Assembly: GCA_020636105.1 (NCBI GenBank)
Contig: JACJYL010000001.1
Coordinates: 1,674,001-1,738,000 of the forward strand
Origin: Lewinellaceae bacterium
GTDB lineage: Bacteria; Bacteroidota; Bacteroidia; Chitinophagales; Saprospiraceae
Direction of reading: 5' to 3'
DNA: 64,000 nt
Position 1 is the first letter of the stretch; each line of letters begins with the position of its first letter. Below the pieces are notes generated by a model that made no database searches, was not told where the DNA came from, and saw nothing but the letters and a program-made list of their open reading frames with translations. Positions 53,225-61,636 of this stretch are shown piece by piece. Position numbers and translations under genes: made by a program.

Positions 53225-53385
53225 TATTTGAAAATTTACTTTGGTTAAGATACCAGATCCCAAAAGGCGGATTCCCTGGGAAGACAACGATACCCCGGGA
53301 ATCGCAAGAGTAACCAGGCATGATGCAAATGTCAGGCCTTAAAAGGACATTTGCCAGTCTTTCTTAAAAGTTTATAAAAAATAAA

Positions 53386-54477
53386 TTACCCGGCCAGTTG
53401 GAAGGTTTCCTGCTTTTGGAGGTAATAACTGTAATTTTCCAACACCACGATATCCAGAGGCAGATACTGCGTCTTCTCCACGGGCAGTTTCAGAATGAAA
53501 TGATTAAAAAGATTCATCACACCATAATATCCCTGCTGGGCAGCATTTTGGTTGATCAGGAAATTGATTTCTTCTTTTTCAAGACATTGGAGGTTGGAAG
53601 GCACCAGATCGAATCCAACGATCTTTACATGATTTATTTGCGAGGGGCTAATAGCTTCCGCAAGGCGGTATGCCCTTGAATTAGTAACGAACATCCCCAC
53701 AAGGTCTGGGTGCAGGGTCAACAAGGCATCCACAAAAGATTTGAGTTTTCTTTCGTCGTCAAAATCTTCGAAATCGTATTTTTCGATGGCTATGTTGTTA
53801 TTGCCGATTTTACGAAAATATTCCCTGAAGCCTTTTTCTTTATCAATAAGGTGCTGCGCATTGTAGCTGGCCTTTTCGAGATTCAAAATAATGACCGTAG
53901 AATTTTCATCCAGACCGAAGTTAAGCAACCTTGCTGCCAGGACACCGCTTTGGTAAGAATCCTGCCCGATGTAACAGAGAGATTCATCATTTTTTATCCG
54001 GGTATTGATCATTACATTGGGAATACCCTGATCTTTACATTTGTCCAAAAGGATTTTTGCCTCTTTAATAAATAAGGGAGAGAAAAGAATGGCGTCCGGA
54101 TGATCTCCAAGGAGTTCATCAGCTTTGTTTAAAAAACTATCCGGGTCGAACAGGTCAAACAAATAAAAATTGACCACTACCCCATAATGCTGAACCGCCT
54201 TAAACGCTTTTTCAACCCCGGATATTGGATCTTCCCAGTACGGATCAAGTGCCGGATCCGGTAAAAGAGCACCTATAGTGAAGGTTTTATTATAGGCCAG
54301 GGCGCTGGCTATGATATTTCTTTCATAGCCCAACTCTTCCATTATGTCCAGGATTTTCTGCTCTGCTTTTTTGGAAACATTCCCTCGTTTGTGAATAACC
54401 CTGTCCACCGTTCCCGTGGAAACCCCTGCCCTTTTGGCAATATCTTTAATTCTAATTGGTTTTTTCATGATATCCAT
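53386..54477 (-). CDS. LacI-family transcriptional regulator of the amino-sugar locus
   Basis: About 363 aa from the ATG at 54477 (MDIMKKPIRIKDIAKRAG), or 360 from the ATG at 54468. The HTH is IRIKDIAKRAGVSTGTVDRVIHKRG. The periplasmic-binding-protein-like core follows (TFTIGALLPDPALDPYWEDP, AILFSPLFIKEA, CYIGQDSYQSGVLAARLL, IVGFDLVPSNL). VDRVIHKRG deviates from the usual VSRVLN and is typical of a Bacteroidota subgroup. It is divergent from the NagB fusion gene. Two similar palindromes in that gap are its likely operators, with GlcN6P or a GlcNAc derivative as candidate inducer. Confidence 0.9.
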   Translation of the reverse strand: MDIMKKPIRIKDIAKRAGVSTGTVDRVIHKRGNVSKKAEQKILDIMEELGYERNIIASALAYNKTFTIGALLPDPALDPYWEDPISGVEKAFKAVQHYGVVVNFYLFDLFDPDSFLNKADELLGDHPDAILFSPLFIKEAKILLDKCKDQGIPNVMINTRIKNDESLCYIGQDSYQSGVLAARLLNFGLDENSTVIILNLEKASYNAQHLIDKEKGFREYFRKIGNNNIAIEKYDFEDFDDERKLKSFVDALLTLHPDLVGMFVTNSRAYRLAEAISPSQINHVKIVGFDLVPSNLQCLEKEEINFLINQNAAQQGYYGVMNLFNHFILKLPVEKTQYLPLDIVVLENYSYYLQKQETFQLAG

Positions 54478-54551
54478 AAAATAATTAGGTTGATCTTCAA
54501 CCTCTTGAAATAACATGGTTGGCTTTGTCGGCTTTGGCAAATTTAACAAAA

Positions 54552-54600
54552 AACTGTGTGCGCGCACAGTTTTTTAAAAAAAAAATTGTGCCCGCACACA
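54552..54600. promoter_or_regulatory. Two LacI-type operators 30 bp apart in the divergent gap
   Basis: TGTGCGCGCACA (54557-54568) is a perfect palindrome within AACTGTG...CACAGTT (54552-54571). TGTGCCCGCACA (54587-54598) is the same motif with one central mismatch, followed by CAG. The core CTGTGTGCG(C/G)GCACA is shared, in opposite orientations. The spacing of 30 bp is close to three helical turns, so two dimers could bind on one face. They lie 75-150 bases upstream of the regulator start and 100-150 bases before the NagB start. Confidence 0.8.
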
Positions 54601-54700
54601 GTTTTGGAAATATTTTTCTAATTTTACATCACATAAGAGAAAAGCAAAACCAACCTCAACCACTATAAGTAAATTTTTTACGGAAAATTTTTTAGCCATT

Positions 54701-56644
54701 ATGACTAACATCGTAAAACCATTTAATTCTCCTGACTTAAAATATCAACTCAAAACTTTTGAGAAATTACCGGTTTCCATCTGGGAAGATTCCAAAGACG
54801 CCTCCATTCATGTGGCGAAATCCATTGCATTGGCCATTCGTCAAAAACAGCAGGATGGTGAACAACTGATTCTCGGACTGGCAACCGGTTCCTCCCCTAT
54901 CAAGATTTATGATGAGTTGGTGAGAATGCATAAGGAAGAGGAATTGAGTTTTCACAACGTAGTCACCTTCAACCTGGATGAATATTTTCCAATGTCCCCT
55001 GAATCTCATCAGAGTTATGTTTATTTCATGAACGAATATTTATTCAATCATGTAGACATTAAACGGGAGAATGTGCACATCCCGGACGGAACAATCCCTA
55101 TGGAAGAGTGGGAATCCTATTGTGAATCTTATGAAAAGAAGATCGCCATGGCAGGAGGCCTTGACATCCAGATATTGGGGATTGGCCGAACCGGGCACAT
55201 CGGGTTTAACGAGCCCGGTTCATGGGAGGACTCCAAGACCCGGTTGGTTAAACTGGATGCCATCACCCGCAGAGATGCCGCTTCTGATTTTATGGGGGAA
55301 GAAAATGTGCCCTATCGCGCTATTACCATGGGAATTGCCAGCATCATGAAAGCCAAAGCCATTTACCTGCTGGCCTGGGGGCAACATAAAGCCTCAGTCC
55401 TAAAAGAAGCCGTTGAAGGCCCCATAACCTCTACCATTCCGGCTTCCTTTCTTCAAAAACACCCCAATGTTAAAATTCTTGCCGACAAGGGGGCCGCGGA
55501 GGAACTCAGCCGGATCAAAACACCGTGGACAGTGGGTATCTGCAACTGGACGGACGGGCTGATATGCAAAGCAGTCGTTTGGCTTTCTCAAAAAGTAAAT
55601 AAACCCATTCTTAAATTAACCGACGAAGATTACAGCGAAAACGGACTGAGCGACCTCATCATTGAATACGCTTCCAGTTATAGTATAAACATACAGATCT
55701 TCAACCGTTTACAACATACCATCACCGGATGGCCGGGCGGCAAAGCCAATGCCGATGACACCCATCGCCCGGAAAGAGCAAAACCTGATAAAAAACGGGT
55801 AATCATCTTCAGTCCACACCCCGATGACGATGTCATTTCCATGGGGGGAACTTTCCTCCGGCTGGTGGAACAAGGCCATGAGGTGCATGTGGTTTACCAG
55901 ACTTCGGGAAATATTGCTGTACATGACCACGATGCTTTGCGGTATATTGAATTTATGAAGGAATTTGTGGACAACCAATCTATTGATTGTAAAGAAGTGG
56001 ATAATATTTTTATGCACACCACCGATTTCTTACAGAAAAAACTGTTCGATCAGGTTGATACGCCTCAATTAAGAGCGATAAAAGGGCTGATAAGAAGAGG
56101 CGAAGCCCGTGCCGGGGCCCGCTTTTGCGGATTGGACGACTCCCATATTCATTTTCTGGATATGCCCTTTTATGAAACGGGAGGAACAAGAAAAAAACCG
56201 CTGGGCAAAACAGACATTAACATCGTAGCCGATATCATCGAACGCATACAGCCCCACCAGGTCTATGCCGCCGGTGATCTCGCTGATCCACATGGCACGC
56301 ACCGGGTATGCCTGGATGCCGTTTTTGGAGCCTTTGAAAAGTTGAAAGATAAAAAATGGATGAAAGACTGCTGGTTGTGGCTGTACCGAGGTGCCTGGCA
56401 TGAATGGCCTATCCATGAAATTGAAATGGCTGTGCCCTTAAGCCCTCGTGAACTTTACAAAAAACGCAAGGCTATCTTCATGCACCAGTCTCAAAAAGAC
56501 AGCCCACCGTTCCCGGGACGTGACGAACGGGAATTCTGGCAAAGAGCAGAAGAACGCAACCGCCAGTCGGCCGAAATTTACAGGAACCTCGGCCTGGCTG
56601 AATATGAAGCCATCGAAGCATTTGCCCGATGGAAATTTAATTAG
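54701..56644 (+). CDS. nagB: Glucosamine-6-phosphate deaminase fused to a PIG-L/LmbE-type deacetylase
   Basis: 647 aa. Residues about 20-285 are NagB: LGLATGSSPIKIYDELVRM, VTFNLDEYF, GIGRTGHIGFNEPGS (about 160-174). Residues about 365-560 are a PIG-L-type zinc deacetylase domain: IIFSPHPDDDVISMGG (about 368-383) and LADPHGTHRVC. The first half converts GlcN6P to Fru6P and ammonia. The second may deacetylate GlcNAc6P or a related amino sugar, so one chain could do two consecutive steps. Long NagB forms of this kind are common in Bacteroidota. The next gene, susC, begins 47 bases later. Confidence 0.93.
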   Translation: MTNIVKPFNSPDLKYQLKTFEKLPVSIWEDSKDASIHVAKSIALAIRQKQQDGEQLILGLATGSSPIKIYDELVRMHKEEELSFHNVVTFNLDEYFPMSPESHQSYVYFMNEYLFNHVDIKRENVHIPDGTIPMEEWESYCESYEKKIAMAGGLDIQILGIGRTGHIGFNEPGSWEDSKTRLVKLDAITRRDAASDFMGEENVPYRAITMGIASIMKAKAIYLLAWGQHKASVLKEAVEGPITSTIPASFLQKHPNVKILADKGAAEELSRIKTPWTVGICNWTDGLICKAVVWLSQKVNKPILKLTDEDYSENGLSDLIIEYASSYSINIQIFNRLQHTITGWPGGKANADDTHRPERAKPDKKRVIIFSPHPDDDVISMGGTFLRLVEQGHEVHVVYQTSGNIAVHDHDALRYIEFMKEFVDNQSIDCKEVDNIFMHTTDFLQKKLFDQVDTPQLRAIKGLIRRGEARAGARFCGLDDSHIHFLDMPFYETGGTRKKPLGKTDINIVADIIERIQPHQVYAAGDLADPHGTHRVCLDAVFGAFEKLKDKKWMKDCWLWLYRGAWHEWPIHEIEMAVPLSPRELYKKRKAIFMHQSQKDSPPFPGRDEREFWQRAEERNRQSAEIYRNLGLAEYEAIEAFARWKFN

Positions 56645-56691
56645 GAAACAAAAATCACAATAACAAAAATTCTAATCAAATCAATCGTATT

Positions 56692-59600
56692 ATGAAAAAA
56701 AACCTATTACTAACCCTTTTACTATTTGTTCTGGCAGTAGTTCAGGGGTGGTCACAAACAACAGTTTCAGGTACTGTCAGTTCAGAAAATGGAGAGACAC
56801 TGATTGGGGCAAGCGTCCTTGAAGTGGGTACTTCAAACGGGACAGTTACTGATTTTAATGGTGCTTATTCCATACGTGTTGCCAATGGTGCTTCACTGAC
56901 CTTTTCTATGACGGGTTTTGAACCGAAGACCGTTGCAGTGGAAGGCCGTACTGAAATTAACGTTTCCCTCTCAGAAGGTATTGAACTGAATGAGGTAGTG
57001 GTTACTGCTCTTGGTATCTCCAGAGAAAAGAAAGCTTTGGGATATGCCATCACGGAAGTGGATGGTGGCGAAATTTCAGAAGCCAAGGAAAGTAACGTGA
57101 TCAACGGGCTTTCCGGTAGGGTTGCCGGGTTGGTGATTACTCAATCTTCTGCCGGACCAGGTGCCGGTTCTCGTGTAATCATCAGGGGTAATAACTCTCT
57201 TGGTGGAAACAACCAACCATTATACGTGGTGGATGGTGTTCCTGTTGACAACTCCGGTTATGGATCTGCCAATGGTGCAGGAACAGCCAACTACAGGAGA
57301 TCTGATTACGGTACCGGTATTTCTGACCTTAACTCAGACGACATCGAATCCATCTCCGTTTTGAAAGGTCCAAATGCTGCGGCCCTTTACGGTTCTAGAG
57401 CTGCCAACGGTGTTATTTTGATCACCACAAAAAAAGGTTCCTCCAGAAAAGGACTGGGGGTTACCTATTCCGGCCACCTCGATATGTCCAGCCCTATGTT
57501 GCTGCCTGAATTGCAGAACGAATACGGTATGGGATCTATGGGGACCGCTTCTCCTGACCTCGAAACGCTTAAAGGAACTTCAGGTTCCTGGGGTCCTAAA
57601 CTCGATGGTTCATCACAACCTTATTGGACAAGTGACGGCGCTACACAGGCTTACAATGCTCAGCCTGATAATGTTAAAGATTTCTTCCGTACCGGAACAA
57701 ATCTTGTCAACACAGTAGCTTTTGAAGGTGGAACAGACAGATCAAGTTTCCGTTTTTCTTTCTCAAACACAAAGATCAATTCCATCCTTGAAAACTCTGG
57801 TTTGAATCGTAACAATTTCAATCTTCGTGCCTCTTCCAAATTGTCTGACAAGCTGACCCTGGATACCAAGGTGACTTATTTCCAGCAGGAAGCCGAACGC
57901 AGGCCTGACCAGGGTACGGAAGGTATCATGGCTTATGTTTATGACATTCCAAGAAATATTCCGATCGCTGACTTAGAAAATTCTCAGGATCCTAAAGATT
58001 ACAGCCCTATTTCTTATAATTCATTAGGCAGTAATCCTTACTGGATTCTTAACCAGGACAAAAATGACGATACACGTAACCGTATTCAGGGATTTGCGAA
58101 AGCAACTTACCAGATCAATGACAACCTGTCTATCTTCGGCCGTATCGGTACCGATTATGTAAACCAGAATATTGAGTATGTAGCTGGTTACGGCCACTGG
58201 TACTATGCCACGGGTAGATTTAGTTTCAATGATTATAAAACATCAGAAACCAACGCAGATCTGTTGTTGATGTACAATAAAAATTTAACAGAAGACTTTG
58301 GCTTGAGTCTAAATGTTGGAGCCAATAAAATGTTGGCCACAAGTTCTTCTCAGGGTGTAAGCGGAGATGATTTCAAAATTCCTACTAAAGCAACAGTGGC
58401 CAGTGCTCGGAATACTTTCCCTAGCTACGGTGCGTTGGCTAAAAAGAGAATTCACTCTGTTTACGGGTCTGCTTCCTTTAGCTACAAGAATTTTGCGTAT
58501 CTGGACCTTACTGCACGTAACGACTGGTCTTCTACACTTCCTGAGAATAACTGGTCATACTTCTATCCTTCTGCAAGTTTATCACTCGTATTTAGCGAAT
58601 TGATGGAAAGCAGCTTCCTGGATTTCGGAAAAGTTCGCTTCAGTTATGCAAATGTAGGTAGTGATACCGATCCTTTCCTTTTGTTGAATACCTACAGCCT
58701 CGATGCAGAAAGCTACGACAATCTGGTTATTTTGTCAGCCAGCTCTATTCAGCGTAATCCTGATCTGAAACCTGAACAGACCACTTCTTTGGAGTTTGGT
58801 CTTGAATTCAGAATGATGCAGAACAGATTCTACGGTGATCTTTCATTCTACCAAAATGAGACCAAAGACCTGATTACTACTGTTCCTGTTGCACCCGCTA
58901 CCGGATATTCTTCAAAATTCACCAACGTTGGTAACATTACCAACCAGGGTGTTGAAGTACTGCTTGGATTTGTACCCGTGAAAACAACTGATTTTACCTG
59001 GGATGTTTCCTTGAATTTCGCCAAGAACAAAAACAAATTGGTTGAACTTTTTGAAGGATTGGACAACTTTATCTTCAGTTCTAATAATTCAGGTGATGTG
59101 GTTGTTCAGGCTACTGTTGAAGGTGCTGAAATAAACGGTGAAGTGGCAACTCAAGCCGGATTTGGAGACATTTATGGTGTCACTTATCTTAGAAATGATA
59201 ACGGGGATATCATCGTTAATGAAAACGGATTCCCACAGAGAACCAGTGAAAAGGTTTATCTAGGAAACTACCAGCCTGACTGGACAGGAGGTTTGAACAG
59301 TATTTTGACTTACAAAGGACTTACTTTCAGATTCCTGATCGACGCCCGTATTGGTGGTCAATTGTACTCAGGTACCGATGCTGGTCTTGATGCAGCTGGA
59401 GTTTCTGCGAACTCTTTGGAATACCGTGAATCAGGTATCGTTGTTCCGGGTGTAATGAATACAGGAACAGCGGACAATCCGATATGGACTCCGAACACAA
59501 CAAGCATCACCGGACAGGAATACTGGGGCAATTACTCAGGTATACCTTCCAACTATATTTTCGATCAGACAAATATCCGTTTGAGAGAAGTTGGTTTGAA

Positions 59601-59811
59601 CTATACTTTACCTAAGAGCTTGTTCGACAATATCTTCATCGAATCGGTAAATATTGGTGTTGTGGGAAGAAACCTCTTGTTCTTTAAGAATGATCTTGGT
59701 AACTTTGATCCTGAATCAAGCTACAGTACCAGTAACTTTGCACAAGGTATGTTGTATTACAACCTGCCTGCGTTGAAGAGTTTTGGTGTTAACTTGAATG
59801 TTAAATTTTAA
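56692..59811 (+). CDS. SusC/RagA-family TonB-linked outer-membrane transporter
   Basis: 1039 aa. Signal peptide ending VQGWSQ. About 25-95 is a carboxypeptidase-regulatory-like beta domain (VSGTVSSENGETLIGASVLEVGTSNGTVTDFNGAYS). TonB-dependent plug from about 115 (KALGYAITEVDGGEISEAKESNVINGLSGRVAGL, VIIRGNNSLGGNNQPLYVVDGVPVD), then a barrel of about 800 residues ending LKSFGVNLNVKF. It imports glycan fragments held by the SusD partner, 26 bases downstream. In this locus the cargo is probably GlcNAc-containing oligosaccharide. Confidence 0.96.
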   Translation: MKKNLLLTLLLFVLAVVQGWSQTTVSGTVSSENGETLIGASVLEVGTSNGTVTDFNGAYSIRVANGASLTFSMTGFEPKTVAVEGRTEINVSLSEGIELNEVVVTALGISREKKALGYAITEVDGGEISEAKESNVINGLSGRVAGLVITQSSAGPGAGSRVIIRGNNSLGGNNQPLYVVDGVPVDNSGYGSANGAGTANYRRSDYGTGISDLNSDDIESISVLKGPNAAALYGSRAANGVILITTKKGSSRKGLGVTYSGHLDMSSPMLLPELQNEYGMGSMGTASPDLETLKGTSGSWGPKLDGSSQPYWTSDGATQAYNAQPDNVKDFFRTGTNLVNTVAFEGGTDRSSFRFSFSNTKINSILENSGLNRNNFNLRASSKLSDKLTLDTKVTYFQQEAERRPDQGTEGIMAYVYDIPRNIPIADLENSQDPKDYSPISYNSLGSNPYWILNQDKNDDTRNRIQGFAKATYQINDNLSIFGRIGTDYVNQNIEYVAGYGHWYYATGRFSFNDYKTSETNADLLLMYNKNLTEDFGLSLNVGANKMLATSSSQGVSGDDFKIPTKATVASARNTFPSYGALAKKRIHSVYGSASFSYKNFAYLDLTARNDWSSTLPENNWSYFYPSASLSLVFSELMESSFLDFGKVRFSYANVGSDTDPFLLLNTYSLDAESYDNLVILSASSIQRNPDLKPEQTTSLEFGLEFRMMQNRFYGDLSFYQNETKDLITTVPVAPATGYSSKFTNVGNITNQGVEVLLGFVPVKTTDFTWDVSLNFAKNKNKLVELFEGLDNFIFSSNNSGDVVVQATVEGAEINGEVATQAGFGDIYGVTYLRNDNGDIIVNENGFPQRTSEKVYLGNYQPDWTGGLNSILTYKGLTFRFLIDARIGGQLYSGTDAGLDAAGVSANSLEYRESGIVVPGVMNTGTADNPIWTPNTTSITGQEYWGNYSGIPSNYIFDQTNIRLREVGLNYTLPKSLFDNIFIESVNIGVVGRNLLFFKNDLGNFDPESSYSTSNFAQGMLYYNLPALKSFGVNLNVKF

Positions 59812-59837
59812 TTTTAATTTAAAAAAATTCACTTCAA

Positions 59838-61535
59838 ATGCGAAAATATAATATTATCCTTATCCTTTTCCTGGTCTTTGGCTTTTCCGCCTGTACCGAA
59901 GACTTTGTGGAGATCAATACCGACCCGAACGCTATTACTGGATCCGAGGCCAGTGCGGCTTACTTCCTGCCGAAGGCGCAATACAAATTATTTTCTCCTG
60001 ACCGTTATCCATACTGGCGTGCTCAATTGATCCATGCAGATCGTTATGCAGGATATTACACATTTGGCTTCCATAGTTCCTGGTGGAGTGACGAATTGGG
60101 TTACACCTACAACAGTGGTTATACAGATGCTGCCTGGGCGAATTTATATGGAAGTTATTTCGGTTATATCAACACCTATCTGCTGCTGACTCAGCCTGGT
60201 GGTGATTTCGAAAATCCATTGAGCAACGCGGTCGGTTTGATTCTCAAGGCCATGTACTACCAGCAGTACACCGATGTATTCGGCATGATTCCTTATTCAG
60301 AAGCGGGTAATCCGGATATTTTGTTGCCTAAGTTCGACAGCCAGAAAGACGTTTACAAAGGTTGCCTTGCTGACCTGACCACTGCAATCGAAACCATTGG
60401 AGATGCCACCGTAACCGGTGACGGGGTAGAAAATATTGCGACCAACGACCTTTTCTTTGATGGCGACCTTCAACAATGGAAAGCTTTAGCCAACAGCTTG
60501 AGATTACGGATTGCGATGAGAGCTCTTGGCGCTACCGGGGACGATTTCGCTGCCGGTGAAATCAATAAAGCGTTGGCGGAGGATCTCCTGGAAGAAGGAG
60601 ACGGAGCAATCATGAGAGAAGATAACGTAATTTCCGAGTGGAACGCTAGTTCTTACGGTGACATTTGGTATGCATTTGGTGACGGAGGCAATTGGAAATT
60701 AAGCCAGACCCTCGTCAACTACCTCAGAGATTATAACGATCCACGTTTGAGTGTCTATGCCAAACCAGCCCCGGGAGGTACTATGTCTGTTACCAGGCCT
60801 AATGAAAGTGAAAATCCTGACGGTTATACGAATTTCCCAAAAAGGATTGCTTTTATACTTTCTGTTTTGGATGAGGCCGGTGTAGCTTATACACTTGAAA
60901 ATAACGATCCTACTTATACCCTTACCATGGCTGAAAACACCTACTATGTTGGTCAGCCAACCCGTTTGGGTGGAAAGATCTCCTCTCTTGCCAGATATGA
61001 ACTGTTTTCTGATCCTTCTGATTATATTCTTGGTACATCCAAAACGGATCCAAACGATGCTCCGGAGATCGTTATGTCTACAGCCGAAGTTTACTTCCTC
61101 AGAGCAGAAGCTGCTGTTAGAGGTTTTGGCAATGATGATGCTCAGGATTTGTTCGAGAAGGGTATCCGTGCTTCCATGAAATACTGGAAAGTTGCCGACG
61201 GCGATATTGATACTTACCTCGGCAACTCTGACCTTGCTGTATTAAGTGGCAGTGACGCTGAAAAGCTCGAGAAAATAAACGTTCAGAGATGGATTGCCAG
61301 TTACACAGATGGTTTTGAAGGATGGTCCATAGTTAGAAAATCCGGTTATCCTACTCAATTGGCAGCAGGCGTGGAAGATGCTGATATCTTTGGCCTCGGA
61401 GATATTGACGGTGACTACCCAACAAGAATGCAGTATGGCAGTAGCGCGTACAATAATAACGGTGCCAACGTAGAAGCGGCTAACGCGATTCAGGGACCTG
61501 ACAAACAAAACACTAAGTTGTGGTGGGCTAAATAA
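59838..61535 (+). CDS. SusD/RagB-family glycan-binding lipoprotein
   Basis: 565 aa. The lipoprotein signal ends VFGFSAC (Cys19). It is of the SusD-like 2 form (PF12771): VEINTDPNAITGSEASAAYFLPKAQY near the N-terminus, ALANSLRLRIAMRALG in the TPR-like helices, and VMSTAEVYFLRAEAAVRGF in the C-terminal part. It caps the SusC barrel and binds the glycan. It lies 26 bases after susC and ends with a clear terminator, so nagB-susC-susD may form one transcript. Confidence 0.94.
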   Translation: MRKYNIILILFLVFGFSACTEDFVEINTDPNAITGSEASAAYFLPKAQYKLFSPDRYPYWRAQLIHADRYAGYYTFGFHSSWWSDELGYTYNSGYTDAAWANLYGSYFGYINTYLLLTQPGGDFENPLSNAVGLILKAMYYQQYTDVFGMIPYSEAGNPDILLPKFDSQKDVYKGCLADLTTAIETIGDATVTGDGVENIATNDLFFDGDLQQWKALANSLRLRIAMRALGATGDDFAAGEINKALAEDLLEEGDGAIMREDNVISEWNASSYGDIWYAFGDGGNWKLSQTLVNYLRDYNDPRLSVYAKPAPGGTMSVTRPNESENPDGYTNFPKRIAFILSVLDEAGVAYTLENNDPTYTLTMAENTYYVGQPTRLGGKISSLARYELFSDPSDYILGTSKTDPNDAPEIVMSTAEVYFLRAEAAVRGFGNDDAQDLFEKGIRASMKYWKVADGDIDTYLGNSDLAVLSGSDAEKLEKINVQRWIASYTDGFEGWSIVRKSGYPTQLAAGVEDADIFGLGDIDGDYPTRMQYGSSAYNNNGANVEAANAIQGPDKQNTKLWWAK

Positions 61536-61584
61536 TTAAGCACACCGACAATGTCAGAAATATAAATTATCAGAATAAAATCCA

Positions 61585-61622
61585 CGGGGTGACTTTTTAC
61601 GGGTCGCCCCGTTTTTTATTTT
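61585..61622 (+). terminator. Intrinsic terminator after susD
   Basis: The stem CGGGGTGAC (61585-61593) pairs with GTCGCCCCG (61603-61611) through one G-U wobble and is followed by TTTTTTATTTT. It lies 50 bases after the susD stop and 15 bases before the hexosaminidase start, so the latter may have partial read-through or its own promoter. Confidence 0.92.
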
Positions 61623-61636
61623 AAAACAATCTTTCC

